Positions 1 through 10,592 of a stretch of DNA of 64,000 nt are shown here, in pieces. The position numbers and the translations under genes were made by a program. The stretch is from NCBI GenBank assembly GCA_030544235.1, contig CM060465.1, forward strand, positions 25,800,988 to 25,864,987, written 5' to 3'. The notes beneath the pieces are model-generated. The model was not told the DNA's origin, made no database searches, and saw nothing but the letters and a program-made list of their open reading frames with translations. This DNA is from Lepturacanthus savala (lineage: Eukaryota > Chordata > Actinopteri > Scombriformes > Trichiuridae). How positions within the stretch are numbered: position 1 is the first letter of the stretch; every line of letters begins with the position of its first letter.

Positions 1-990
1 CATCTTGGATCCTCCAGCTCTGCACACCTGCCTCAGCCCAAACCCCCGGCCAGCTCTTCCTACCACCACTTCCCAGAGTTTCTTACATAATACAACATTT
101 TGTTAACTGATACCAGGCTGTCTGAGTCTGCAGTCTGGTTCACTGCTTCGCTAGTACAGCAAAACAACCAGGCCAGAATGAACCCAGCAGATGTTTGCCT
201 TGTTTGCCAGGTCGGAGTCTGTCAAAGATCCATCCTCCTTCAGCGCAGCCAAACTCGGCGCACGGTTTTGGACGGCCTCCAAGTTCACCAGCCTGAAGGA
301 CCTGTACTACACCCCTCCAAGTCCAGCCCCAGTCCCCCGGGCACTGAATATCCTGTGGCCTCGCTCTCAGAGTCTGCAGCATCCTCAGCGGTTCCGCTTC
401 CTGTGTCCATTGTCCATCCCTTCCTGCCTATGTCTATTAAGTTTTTCAACACTTACATGTAATATAGACATAGAAGAAGGGTCGTCCAATATGTCATCAT
501 TGTCAGTAGGTGTGTATGTGTAGATGTGCATGGTGTAGTATATATAATCCTATCTCCTGTAGAATTGCAGGACAAGTCCAGAACAAAGGTTCCTCTGGGG
601 AGACTAAAGTATATCTTATATTTTCTTTTATGTGCCTCCTGTGGTCTCGCCTTCAGTGTCTTAGTGGTTCCACTTTCGGAGTCTCCTGGGGTCCTTTCTG
701 CCCGGCTCCTGTTCCTGGAGTCTCTGCCCAGTCTGTCTGCCCACCTTCCTGGTTTCCCACACTCTAGCCACCCGCCCAAGCACCATCCTTCTGGTCTCCT
801 ACGGTCTGGCGGCCTGCCCGTGTGCGGTCTTCCTGGCTGCCTGCGTCTCAGCGCCGTCTTCCTGCGTCACGATTCCAGTCTAGCCCTAGTGTCTTCCTGG
901 TGCTTTCCTGTGCCTTCCAATCCGTCTCTGGCCCGATCCCAGTGCCCCCCCACCCAAAGCCTAATCCCTAAATCCTCACTGTCTTAATTG
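1..990. other. No gene recognised; probable decayed retroelement sequence
   Basis: This stretch is richer in C and CpG than its surroundings, and its second half (about 560-990) is pyrimidine-rich with many TCCTG and CTGCC words. Short overlapping reading frames exist on both strands but show no recognisable domain or splice structure. The texture resembles the non-coding end of an old retroelement, but I could not match it to a named family. Confidence 0.3.
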
Positions 991-2442
991 GCATCACCGG
1001 TTAAGTGCTTGAGCGTGAGAGGATGCAAGGGCTCAAAATTGTGTTTACTGTTTCATTGCTTTTACCATTTCATTTGTAATGTCACCTTTCTATGAAATGT
1101 GAATAATTCACTCAAGCAAAGTCTGCAGAACTGGGGGACCGGGGACAGCCCTTAGACCTTTGTGGACTTAGTGGGGATGTGCCTCAAAGTCCACAGGCAC
1201 TGAGTGTGGATATTGGTGTGTCTGTTCTCTGTCAGTAGGTTTACATGAAACCCCACAAAATCAAATTATTGTGTTAATCCGACTGTGGTCAGTTTTTTTT
1301 ATACATGCATATGTGTATACATATTCTAGTGATTAAAATGAGACCAAGTTGGACTACAATTGACATCGATCTTCTGTAGCAGGTGGTCTGAAGGTGGACG
1401 ATACACAAGTGCACGCTCCACAACAGTAGAGACAGGAGAAAGTGGAGCAGAGGAGCCACCAAAACCAGCAAAGTGAAGAGGAAAAACAACAAAAAACACC
1501 CTTAGCACCTCTTCAATGTATTTTTGCACACTGGGACCAGCATAGTACCTCCCCAGACCGGTGTGTCTGGTTGGGAAATATAGTTGAGAATTTATTAAGC
1601 TTATGAAGTTGTTTATATTCATTTTTTTACACTGTGGCAGAAAAGTCAACAGATATACATGTTTATATATCTATGGCTGTTTTAACCCGCTGAAACAACA
1701 GGTGACACCGCATGAGGGAGTGGACCCTGTCTGTTAATACATTTTCTCAATTTCATGAGACAAGGACAGAAGCCTGACTAGACGCAAAAATCTAATTTTG
1801 AGCATAGCTCAGTTAATCTCTGCATGTAAACATTCTGTGTGTCTCTGTCCCTCCTCACCTGCTACTCATCCCAGACCTGCACAGCTGTAATGTATCTACT
1901 ACCAGCTATAAAATCCTGGCTTTTCCTGCTGATTTTAGACATTTTTTTCTTCATGGTGTGCTTAGTATGTCTGCGCTGTCTGCTTGTCAGTTCCTGTCTT
2001 GGATATCTCAACTCTGCACTTTGCCACACCTGTTCAGCTCGTGTTCCCCCCCAAAAATGTCCTCGCCTTTTTAAATGTCCCTCTTTCCAAAAACAATCTC
2101 CACTTTCGGAAAGATTTTCAAAACATGTGGTTCAGATTGAAATGTCTCAACAGTCAGAATGAATAGAAATCACTTTGGTGATCCTCTGACTTTTTATCTA
2201 TAGTCCCATCATCAGGACACAGCCTACAGCTGTTCAAATACATCAAGTCTGAAAGAGGACTTAACTAGTCTTTCTGCAGACTTTGAGAATGTGCTTGTGC
2301 TGCAGGCTTCACCAGACTCTGCTGATTGAATTGCTAAGCTTTCAGTGCAATATTGATTCTGACACATAACTGTAAATGTATAAAACATTAGTATAATGAG
2401 ATGATACTTTAATCCATCATATAAATATTGTAGAAATATGTA
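991..2442. other. Intergenic, no gene seen
   Basis: AT-rich DNA without a supportable coding exon. At 1162-1196 the words TGTGGACTT and AAGTCCACA form a 9-bp inverted repeat. Around 1840-1960 a segment with a TATAAAA-like box at about 1907 resembles a degraded LTR promoter, but no paired LTR was found. Confidence 0.4.
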
Positions 2443-3125
2443 CACTTCCTTTCAAAAGTTTGGGGCCACTTAGAAATGTCCTTATTTTTTAAATAAAAGC
2501 ACAGTTTTCAAAGAAGATAGCTAATCTAATCAGAAATACACCCTATATATTGTCAGTCGGTCATCTACTATACCTGCTTATTCATCATTAGGGTCGCAGG
2601 GGTCTGCCGGAGCCAATCCCAGTGCATTACGGCAAGAGGAAGGGATACACCAGATGGTCGCCAGCCTATCGAGGGCCATAAAATGCAAAGTCCACACACC
2701 ATTCACTCACACCTACGGGCGATTTAGAGTTGCCAATTAACCTCAACATGTTTTTGGACTGTGGGAGGAAGCTGGAGAACCCGGTGAAAACCCACGCAGA
2801 CACGGGGAGAACATGCAAACTCCACACAGAAAGGTCCCAGACCCAGGACCAAGGAGGTCTTGAACCTGCGACCTTCTTGCTGTGAGGCAACAGCACTAAC
2901 ACCGTGTCACCCCCCCCATACATTGTTAATGTGGTAAATGACTATTCTAGCTTCATATGTCTGGTTTTTGGTGCAACATCTACATAGGTGTATAGAGGCC
3001 CATTTCCAGCAACTATCACTCCAGTGTTCTGATGGTACAATGTGCTCAATGCGACAGAATGCTAATGTAATACAATTTTCTATTCATTTGGTGGTAAATT
3101 AAAGTGTGATTTTTCATGAAAAATA
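2443..3125 (+). mobile_element. Tc1-type MITE relic, interrupted by a SINE
   Basis: The left end reads TTTCAAAAGTTTGGGGCCAC, close to the terminal inverted repeat (ACTACCGTTCAAAAGTTTG) of the fuller copy at 23467-23976. Internal words such as GTATAGAGGCCCATTTCCAG and ATCACTCCAGTGTTCT are shared by the two copies. The body is split at about 2551 by the SINE at 2552-2918, and the remainder runs to about 3125, where the right terminus is degraded. No transposase is encoded. Confidence 0.65.
2552..2918 (-). mobile_element. tRNA-like SINE, full-length copy
   Basis: Read on the minus strand, the head has a degraded pol III A-box-like region, a B-box-like GGTTCAAGACC, then the conserved body (GTGTGGAGTTTGCATGTTCTC, CCCACAGTCC, TTAATTGG, GATTTAGAG on the plus strand) and a tail near ATGACTGACTGA. 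Four related copies occur at 27916, 35337, 46511 and 50700. It sits inside the MITE at 2443-3125, flanked by ATATATTGT and ATACATTGT, a likely 9-bp target-site duplication with one mismatch. Confidence 0.7.
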
Positions 3126-3399
3126 CTAAATTGTAGTGTATAAACACTAAGTATTATTAAAAATACTGGTTCACAGATGTTCACACATGATCAAAATCGT
3201 GAACCCATCTTTTAAGGCCTTAAGGCGTTCGTGGTGTGTATACACACTGGTGGAAATAGTACAGAAAGTTTTGATCAAAAACGTCCTTTGACGGACAATA
3301 ACAGCACGTGCCCGCACTTTCTTTCTTCCCTAACACATGTGAATAAATGCAAGCTCACAGGAAAACACACCTACAGAATGATTTCATAATGCCTCAGAG
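3126..3399. other. Intergenic, no gene seen
   Basis: AT-rich spacer between the MITE relic and the CpG-rich patch. The right edge holds a short (GA)n/(GT)n run at about 3396-3422. Confidence 0.5.
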
Positions 3400-3800
3400 A
3401 GAGAGAGAGAGTGTGTGTGTGTAAAGGAAACCGCATTCCCATAGTGGGCGGAGGGCCGGTGGTGGTGGTAGGGGGGAGCAGTAGTATTTGGATTCCTCTG
3501 GCTTGGCGTTGTGATCTTGACTGTAGATTCATTTCCACCACCTCTGTGGATGAAAGGCTCCCGCCGGCCCTGCCCCCCTCCCCTCTCCCCCTCCCCGGCT
3601 CGCTCAGTATCCCCCTGCACGTTAACCTCGGTATCCCGGGCTGTGGGCTGTGGGCTGCGGTGGTCTGCGCCTCCGCACGAACATATGGAGTGTGTTATGA
3701 AAATATCTGGGATCCGACAGTGTGGATCCTCTCGCAGCAATAAAGAGGCATCGATTTGCCCGGGGAGGAAGTTTCTTCGGGGTCGGCCCGCGTTCAATAC
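3400..3800. promoter_or_regulatory. Orphan CpG-rich patch, possible promoter or 5' exon
   Basis: GC- and CpG-rich sequence (for example CCGCCGGCC, CCCCGGCTCGCTC, TCCGCACGAAC, GGTCGGCCCGCG) stands out from the AT-rich flanks. Overlapping open frames on both strands are explained by GC content and show no known domain. It could be the promoter or first exon of a gene lying outside the recognisable content here, or a remnant. No convincing splice donor chains it to a downstream exon. Confidence 0.35.
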
Positions 3801-3906
3801 TCTTTGATATGGAGGTTTTCTTGAAGGAAATTAGCTGATTTTCATCTATGGAACTTGCATGGCGCCTGCTCCCGCAGAATGCTGGACAGCAATTAGACTT
3901 ATTCAT

Positions 3907-6900
3907 AAAAGAAAAGTGATTTCTGTGGTTGCTGCAGATGAAGGTGCCTCCATACTGACTGTTTGAACTGTTCCTTTTACGTCCATAGGGTCAGGGTTAG
4001 TGTTTTAGCCCATTAACTAAAAGTTGCATCTAAAAACACCGTCCAAATCACTCTAGGTTTTTTGATTTTCTTCCTTCCTAGCGGTCAGTGGAAGCATTTT
4101 CTTCTGGTGGCTGCATCAGCAGGCCGATATCTTGGGTCTGTGCTTTACCAAAGACTTTGCCTACAGTCCACAGTTGATGTTTTTGCTGAGCTCCATCTCT
4201 ATTGGAAGACCAGTCCTGTTGGAGTGGTTTCCCTTCTGTAAAATAATAAGACGTGTTGTTGAATAAAAGGGCACTTTAGTTCCTCCAGATTTGTTCTATT
4301 ATATGTCATGAAACATTAAATCCTGTATTAATGTTTGGTGATTTTCTGATACAGTTAAGTAACCTGCAAGTTTCTCTTTAACTATCCACAACCTAGTAGT
4401 TTTTGTGTTTAAACTAAAAGAAGTGACAGATCGGAAAATGTATTTATTTTTAGAACCAGAACCTAAACTAATTTATTTATGGACACTTAACAGTAACATG
4501 CTCAGGTCATTATATCAAACAGTATGAAGTAACAGATTAATCACAAGTCTGGTTTTACTTGGCCTATCAACACACCGATAGGTAGATTGACACCAGAATT
4601 TCATCATAAATTATAGCCTTTATCTCGACTATGGAACAGTCCAACACACCCTCATTTGGCCAAACCTGAAAAATCTACTTAATCTTCCACTTTTCTATAG
4701 GAATTCATACTTCATATGGGCGCTGCACTAGTTTTACACAATTACAAATTTGTCATTTTTAATTGGGAGGACTTGTTGTCACGTATATTATAGTAAAAGG
4801 TATGCTAGTGAAAGGTGTGTTGCTGTTGCTAGGCTACAGTGGGATCAGCTGTTCAGGCAGTAAAAGTCTTCAAAGCTTCCAGTGACCAGTTACCTTCCAG
4901 TGTTTAATCCATCAACTATTTTCTTGAAAAATTGATTAGTAGTTACCTATAAAATGGCAGAAAAAAAACCAAGATGATGTCCTCAAATGGTTGGTTTTTG
5001 TCCACAACCCAAAGATCATCATTTTACTGTATTGGAGGAAGACAAAAACAGAAAATATTCACATTTGAAAAGCTGGTGTCAGGATTAAAAAAAGGAGACT
5101 GAAAGTGACAAAGATTGCAGAAATAGGTGGCGATTACTTTAATAGTTGAGTCAAGTAATTATTGTAGTTCTACTTCCAGTGAAGCAGCTGAGACCAGTGT
5201 CATTGTTGCTCCTCCATGTCCTTACTATAAACCTCCCATTTGGTTGGAACAAGTGTTATCTCATTCCTGTAAGAGCGAAGCAGAATTATAGTTTCCTGTT
5301 TAGAACACAATCATCATACGTCTTCTGAATGGTCCCTCATCTTTGTTATCAGACCATCACACTGAAGGAAATGTATACGTCGCTTCTTTCATCGCAGTCA
5401 GTCTGCCGTGGCTCTGACCTTTGACCTCCAGGAACTGAAGATTAATCCGCTATCTGCAGTTTAAAGTTTATCTGCAGTTCTTTTATTAAACAGCAAGTCA
5501 GGTCCAGTGATCTGCAGAAGCCAGTGACCTCCTGCACACTCGTGTGGTTTCTTTCAAAGCCGGCTGTATGTTTTATTACAGGTTTGCCAGTTTTCCCCTG
5601 CAGTCATGTTATTGTTTCTGGTGCCATCGTCGCCCACCAACCGAACTTTGCATTTTATGGCCCTCGAGGAGTTTGACAGGGCTTAAAGTGTTGATGTAGG
5701 ATGAAGATGTGAGCGGTCGGCTGGATTCAAAATCAACAGACTGACGCCGGGCTGCTTGTACTGCAGCCACGATCGTATTTTTACTGTGAGGACACGACTT
5801 CTACTCACTCCTCTAAACTTAATTTATAGGTTTACAGCGATTTAGTGTCGAGTGTTAAATACATCGGTTAACTTGGTCAGATTAATTTGACTTTTTGTCC
5901 CACATCTAATGGTTATTGATCTCTTGACTAATTTCCTTTAAATTTTCTGTTTATATTTCTGGGTTCCACCAAATAAATCCTAATTTTTGGTGACTTCTTG
6001 CACCACCATCAGGATATTTTCTCCTAATACTTCATTCCTTGACAGTATATTTTAAAAGCCACTGGCCAGATATACATAAAAAATTGCGACAGCTGTGAGA
6101 TCGATTGACGTCTTGTTCTTCCATGATGAATCCGGTAATGCTTTATTTTTATAAACTTATATGCAAAGGGGACATTAGGAAGACTACTATTCGAGGGTTA
6201 AAATTATGTCCCTGGAACATCATTCAGATGCTGGTAAATTCTCTTAGACTCCTGGGAAAGTTCATGCAGTAAAAAGAATTAGAAAAGGCAGCTTCAATAA
6301 ATCATCTAGAAAACTACTGCAAATAGCATTTGTACTTTACGCTGTAAATGCAGATTTGTTTTTAAATCAGATATTTATCTGAAGTTCAATTAAAATTTAA
6401 ACAACCAAAGAAAACACACATTGCATTTTAAAACTTTTAACTTTTAACACTGTAAAGTCTACAAAGGGCAGATCCCTACTTATACTGAACCTTTCCATCT
6501 TTTTCCAAATCTTTAACTCACATTTCTAACTGTATTACATGAGAAGTATCTTAACCTCACTGGTAGACTTACATAAACGTTACAGAGCACTCATGTCACA
6601 TTAGTCTGCATTTAATTAAGATTTCATTGTAAACATCCAAACTTGGCTGTTTAAAATGACTGCACGGTTTCTTGGGGTTTTCTTTTCTTCTTTTTCTCAT
6701 TAAGTCTCTTTAATCACTGTTCTAAAAGAAGCCGTACAGTTGGGGGGCGACCAGAAAGGAAAAAGAAGAAGAAGATTTAAAGATTTTATGAAACAACAAT
6801 TCAAACTCAATCTGAGGATCAAAATTCAAACCTGCAAACCGTGAGTTCACATCTAAGTGAAACCACCGGTTTGAATCGTCTCCATCTCCTCAGATCTCAG

Positions 6901-8795
6901 ATGCCTTTGTGCTTTGATTTTGAAACCCAGTAAATTATGTGTTTTCCAGTGTGTTAGTCATAAGTCTTTGCTTACAAAGAGCAGGAAGCAGAGCTGGTTT
7001 AGACTTTTTTTTTTCTCTCCATTTTTCCATTTTATTTTCCATCTGAGGTCGTTCAGAAGGTGAGACATTCTGTCCAGTTGGGTCGTCAGTCGTCAGTGTT
7101 TTAGAGCTTGTTAGTTTTTTGTGTACAAATGTTTATTTCCTCCTCCCTGTAATCAGATGCAGCAGATGAAGGCGACGCAGTGGCAGCGGAGAGGTGACAA
7201 ATCACAGCCACGCATCACACACGCAGCCTGGATTTAGTTTCACAACTCGTTTGTACTTCCTTGACTTTGTGATGTCATGTCACCCCCACCATCACACACA
7301 CCATCCACGTGAATCCAAATGAGGAGGGAGGCTCATGAATATCCATGAACAATACTGAAAAAGATGAGGGTGAGCAACATTTGTTGTTGCAGAACATGCA
7401 GAAGACGACTTACATTATGTAGAATTTGTTTTCCTGTTTGATTTTATAACTCATCAATGATGTCACAAATGTACAAATATCAATCTTTGCAACATTCTCC
7501 CATCTATTTCTAATAATTCTAGTAAATTCTAGTAATTCTCATTCATGCACTTATCCCCTCCAATTTAAAGAGATAAAGACAACTCCACAGTAATGCAATG
7601 AGAATTCATCTTTTGATTGGTTCAAATATGCAATAAGACAGTTAGGATCCTCTAAAGGCTCCAATCTGTCATGTGACATGCAGGGTGAAAATGTTCTGTG
7701 ACAGACTGTCTGTCACTTTGAGTCTCTGCCAGCTGCTCTGCAGACGAGTGGCTGAGCGGCTGCTGACACTGAGCTTGAGTTGATTATGGTTATTTAGCTA
7801 AAGTACAGGAGGTTACCGAAGTCTGTGGGCTGCATAATTACAGGGGTTTTGTTTCTGTGTGTTTAAGACATATTAAGTAAATGATTGATGATGGAGTTTA
7901 TTTTATAATATGGATACAGGATACGGTGTTTAGAAAACGCGGAAACAGTCGACGAAAACAAATGTGTGCAAAATGAGTCTCGCTGCCTGTTGACGGCATC
8001 GGTTTCAACCTTCTCAGGTTTGCGTTTTCGAAGATGAAGAAGTTAAAAGACCCCGACACGAAGACTGGCAACTGCAGGCTCTGAGGTTGTTTACTTCCTC
8101 GGTTTGTCGTTCATCATAATCCGATAATAACACCAACAGAGAGAAGTATCTGGCCAAGTCAGCTTCAGCTCTGCATGAGTCACATTTACTCATGATGGCC
8201 GTGAAATCTGGTTCAGACGCTTACTCACTTTTTTATTCGCTGCCACCGAAAGGACAGGATGAAGGTCGGGTTAGGTGCAGCCCTGGTGGAACCTTCCCCT
8301 TGCACTGCGTTTGACATGTCCACAGCTATTTTAATCGTCACACATTAAAACCGATGGTCGCCTTGAAAGAAGAAAAATCTGAAAAAAAAAAAAAACCCTG
8401 CGGTAACTGGGTGATGGTGAAAAATGTGGGTGTGATTATTTCAATATTGTGTCTCAAGTATTTCAAAACCATGAAAACCAGGATTGAATTAATGTCGTTC
8501 CTGAGGGAACCTGACAGTTTCCACTCTGGGTGGAGTGTCTGGTGCTTCATCAGCCCAGGCAGTGTGTCCTCTGAAAACCACTGAAAGCAGTTTAATTGTG
8601 TTTTTACTGGACCGACGGCATCACTGTGTTTCTCAGCAACTGATATTTATATCCAAAACATGCTTCATGAACAGGATCACCAGAAGGTGGTATGCAGAGG
8701 AACAAAAGAAAGATGGCCTCTTTGCTTGTTGTAATAGTAAAGTAACATTTATTCTAAGATAGTGGCTGTTTGCATTTAAAGAGCTAGTTTAGTCC
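3907..8795. other. Long intergenic region, no gene seen
   Basis: About 4.9 kb of AT-rich sequence without a coding exon that I can support. A 23-base segment at 5645-5667 is the exact reverse complement of 2669-2691 inside the SINE copy. Short reading frames at 5146-5328 and 8338-8584 have no protein-like features. Confidence 0.5.
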
Positions 8796-9062
8796 AGTGG
8801 TTTCCAACTTAGGGGTCAGGGCACCTCCAAAGGGTCACCAGATAATTGTGAGGGGGCCGTGAAATGTTTAATGGTAAAGGAAAGCTGTTGACCTGTGAAA
8901 TGTGACCCAACTGCAACAGTGATGTTTGTAAGATCACCATTAAAGCTGTCAAGATAAATGTAGTGGAGTAAAACTTACAATATTTCCTTCTGAAATCTAG
9001 TGGAGTGGAAGTATAAAGTAGCATCAACAGTAATAGTCAATTAAAGCTCAAGTACTTCAAAA
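8796..9062. repeat. hAT-like and MITE fragments
   Basis: The left part (CAGTGGTTTCCAACTTAGGGG) has the look of an hAT-type terminal repeat; a shorter relative lies at about 40160-40190. The right part (AGTGGAGTGGAAGTATAAAG, CTCAAGTACTTCAAAAT) belongs to the same teleost MITE type as the element at 62850-63337. Both pieces are degraded. Confidence 0.35.
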
Positions 9063-9604
9063 TCGCAGCGTTTTCCCCCATTTTTTAAAAATGTGTACGC
9101 TTTAGGAAATTCAATGAAATATTTGTTATATAACATGAGGTAAGAGACGCTGTGGTATTAACATGAAAATATGAATAACCTGCAGCTCTCTGATCCTTCA
9201 CCTGGAGCAGCAGCAGATTAGTGATGGAACTCTAAAGCTTCTGTTAAATACAGTAAAGACCTTGATTCAAAACTAGCTGACTTCAACACTTTCTATAATC
9301 CATATAATTCGAAAGGTATGAGGCACAGAATTACAGTTTCAACAGAAACATCTCCTCTCATCTCTCATCACCCAAAGCAGTGTTTGACATTCAGACTTTC
9401 CTCCCTTTCCTGCAGGATGTATAGGAACTATTGTTAAGGTGTTTGAGCATGTTCCCTTCCTGCTCACTGTGACTTATTTGACTGATTGCACCAAATTGGT
9501 CATTAAACAGCAGGCTGATAAAATATTAGTTGTGCTATCAGCCTCATTACAGGGTTTCACAGCCATTATCCCAGATTAAACTAATGACTCTGACTGTAAC
9601 TGTG
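9063..9604. other. Intergenic, no gene seen
   Basis: AT-rich spacer with no supportable feature; ends in a short run of TGACTGTAAC-like words that leads into the SINE at 9605. Confidence 0.5.
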
Positions 9605-9775
9605 ACTGTAACCAGCTACAGTGGCCTAGTGGTAGGGTGTCTGAGGCTGGGAGGGTGGGACCCAATGCCTCCCTGCTTGGCGTATTCGGGGTTGGACAGG
9701 GGGGTAAATTACCCAATGATCCCTGGGTGGGTTGATTTCTCATTTTGGGATTAATAAAGTATAAGAAAACCACTT
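9605..9775 (+). mobile_element. Short SINE with A-box-like head
   Basis: The head AGTGGCCTAGTGGTAGGGTG resembles a pol III A box. A middle part with GTAAATTACCCAATGATCC follows, and the tail TTTTGGGATTAATAAAGTAT ends in an A-rich stretch, the usual 3' form of many fish SINE/LINE pairs. A degraded relative with GGGAATCAATAAAGGGGTAT lies at about 53695-53800. Confidence 0.5.
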
Positions 9776-10592
9776 TACTACTGTCTTCTCAAGTATTTTG
9801 TTGATTCATTGTGTTTTTCTGTCTTTCTGCTAGAGGACTTTGTAGAGTTTCTTTCTCTAAAGGTTTTTCAGCAAATTCTTTGCGTTGTGTGGAGGTGTGA
9901 CAGCGACCATAAATGTTTATGACACTGACCTAATGTTTCTGAAACAGTCATGACCATGTCATGTAACCATTATGACTGTACCTTCGGCACCAGTCGATGT
10001 ATTATAAGACCTGGATATGGTGCTGCCTCTTGGCAGGCACCCGAGTTTCCCAGTAGCCACTCGTGGTACTGCAACAAAAAATCCCATGCCACCCAAAAAG
10101 CATTTTTTCCCATAGACCGCAATAGTAAAAGAGAAGCCTGTAAAACTGTTCACAGAACACCTACAGCTATTACCTCTGTTAATTATTAATCTTTGTAGTC
10201 TATATGTTTAAGTCGTGGACCTTTTATCGGTCGAAAACCTAAAAATTCTAATGGTCAGAAAAGCTCTGGAAAAGTTTCTTTTCCCTGTGCGTCTCTCTTA
10301 AGCAAAAGTTCCAAACTTTTAATTCAACCTTTTCACCTAATAGGGATGTTTCATGCTCAGACCACTAGTTTCTGTTGAAAAAAGATGGGTTTCAAAATTA
10401 CCAATAATATGTAATGACACACAAGAGTTGATTTGTAGATAAAAGCTGATGATTATTCCATTCATTTCTTGTAGTAGCGCCTAGAGGAATAACAGCACAT
10501 TCCCAGTAACAACTGGTTAACTCCCACCTGCTTATTCTACCTGCCTGTCGTCCAGAGGAAGAGGAGGGAGTCCTAAAAGTAAGTTTTGGTGT
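9776..10592. other. 3' flank of the hyaluronidase gene, no other gene seen
   Basis: This should contain the 3' UTR of the minus-strand hyaluronidase. A segment at about 9990-10190 carries text typical of dispersed fish repeats (CCCATAGACCGCAATAG), and its short open frame is not supported as a gene. Confidence 0.4.

Noticed and set aside
3384..3906. Several overlapping 94-137 aa frames in the CpG-rich patch
   Set aside because: High GC content lengthens frames on both strands by chance; no domain or splice support.
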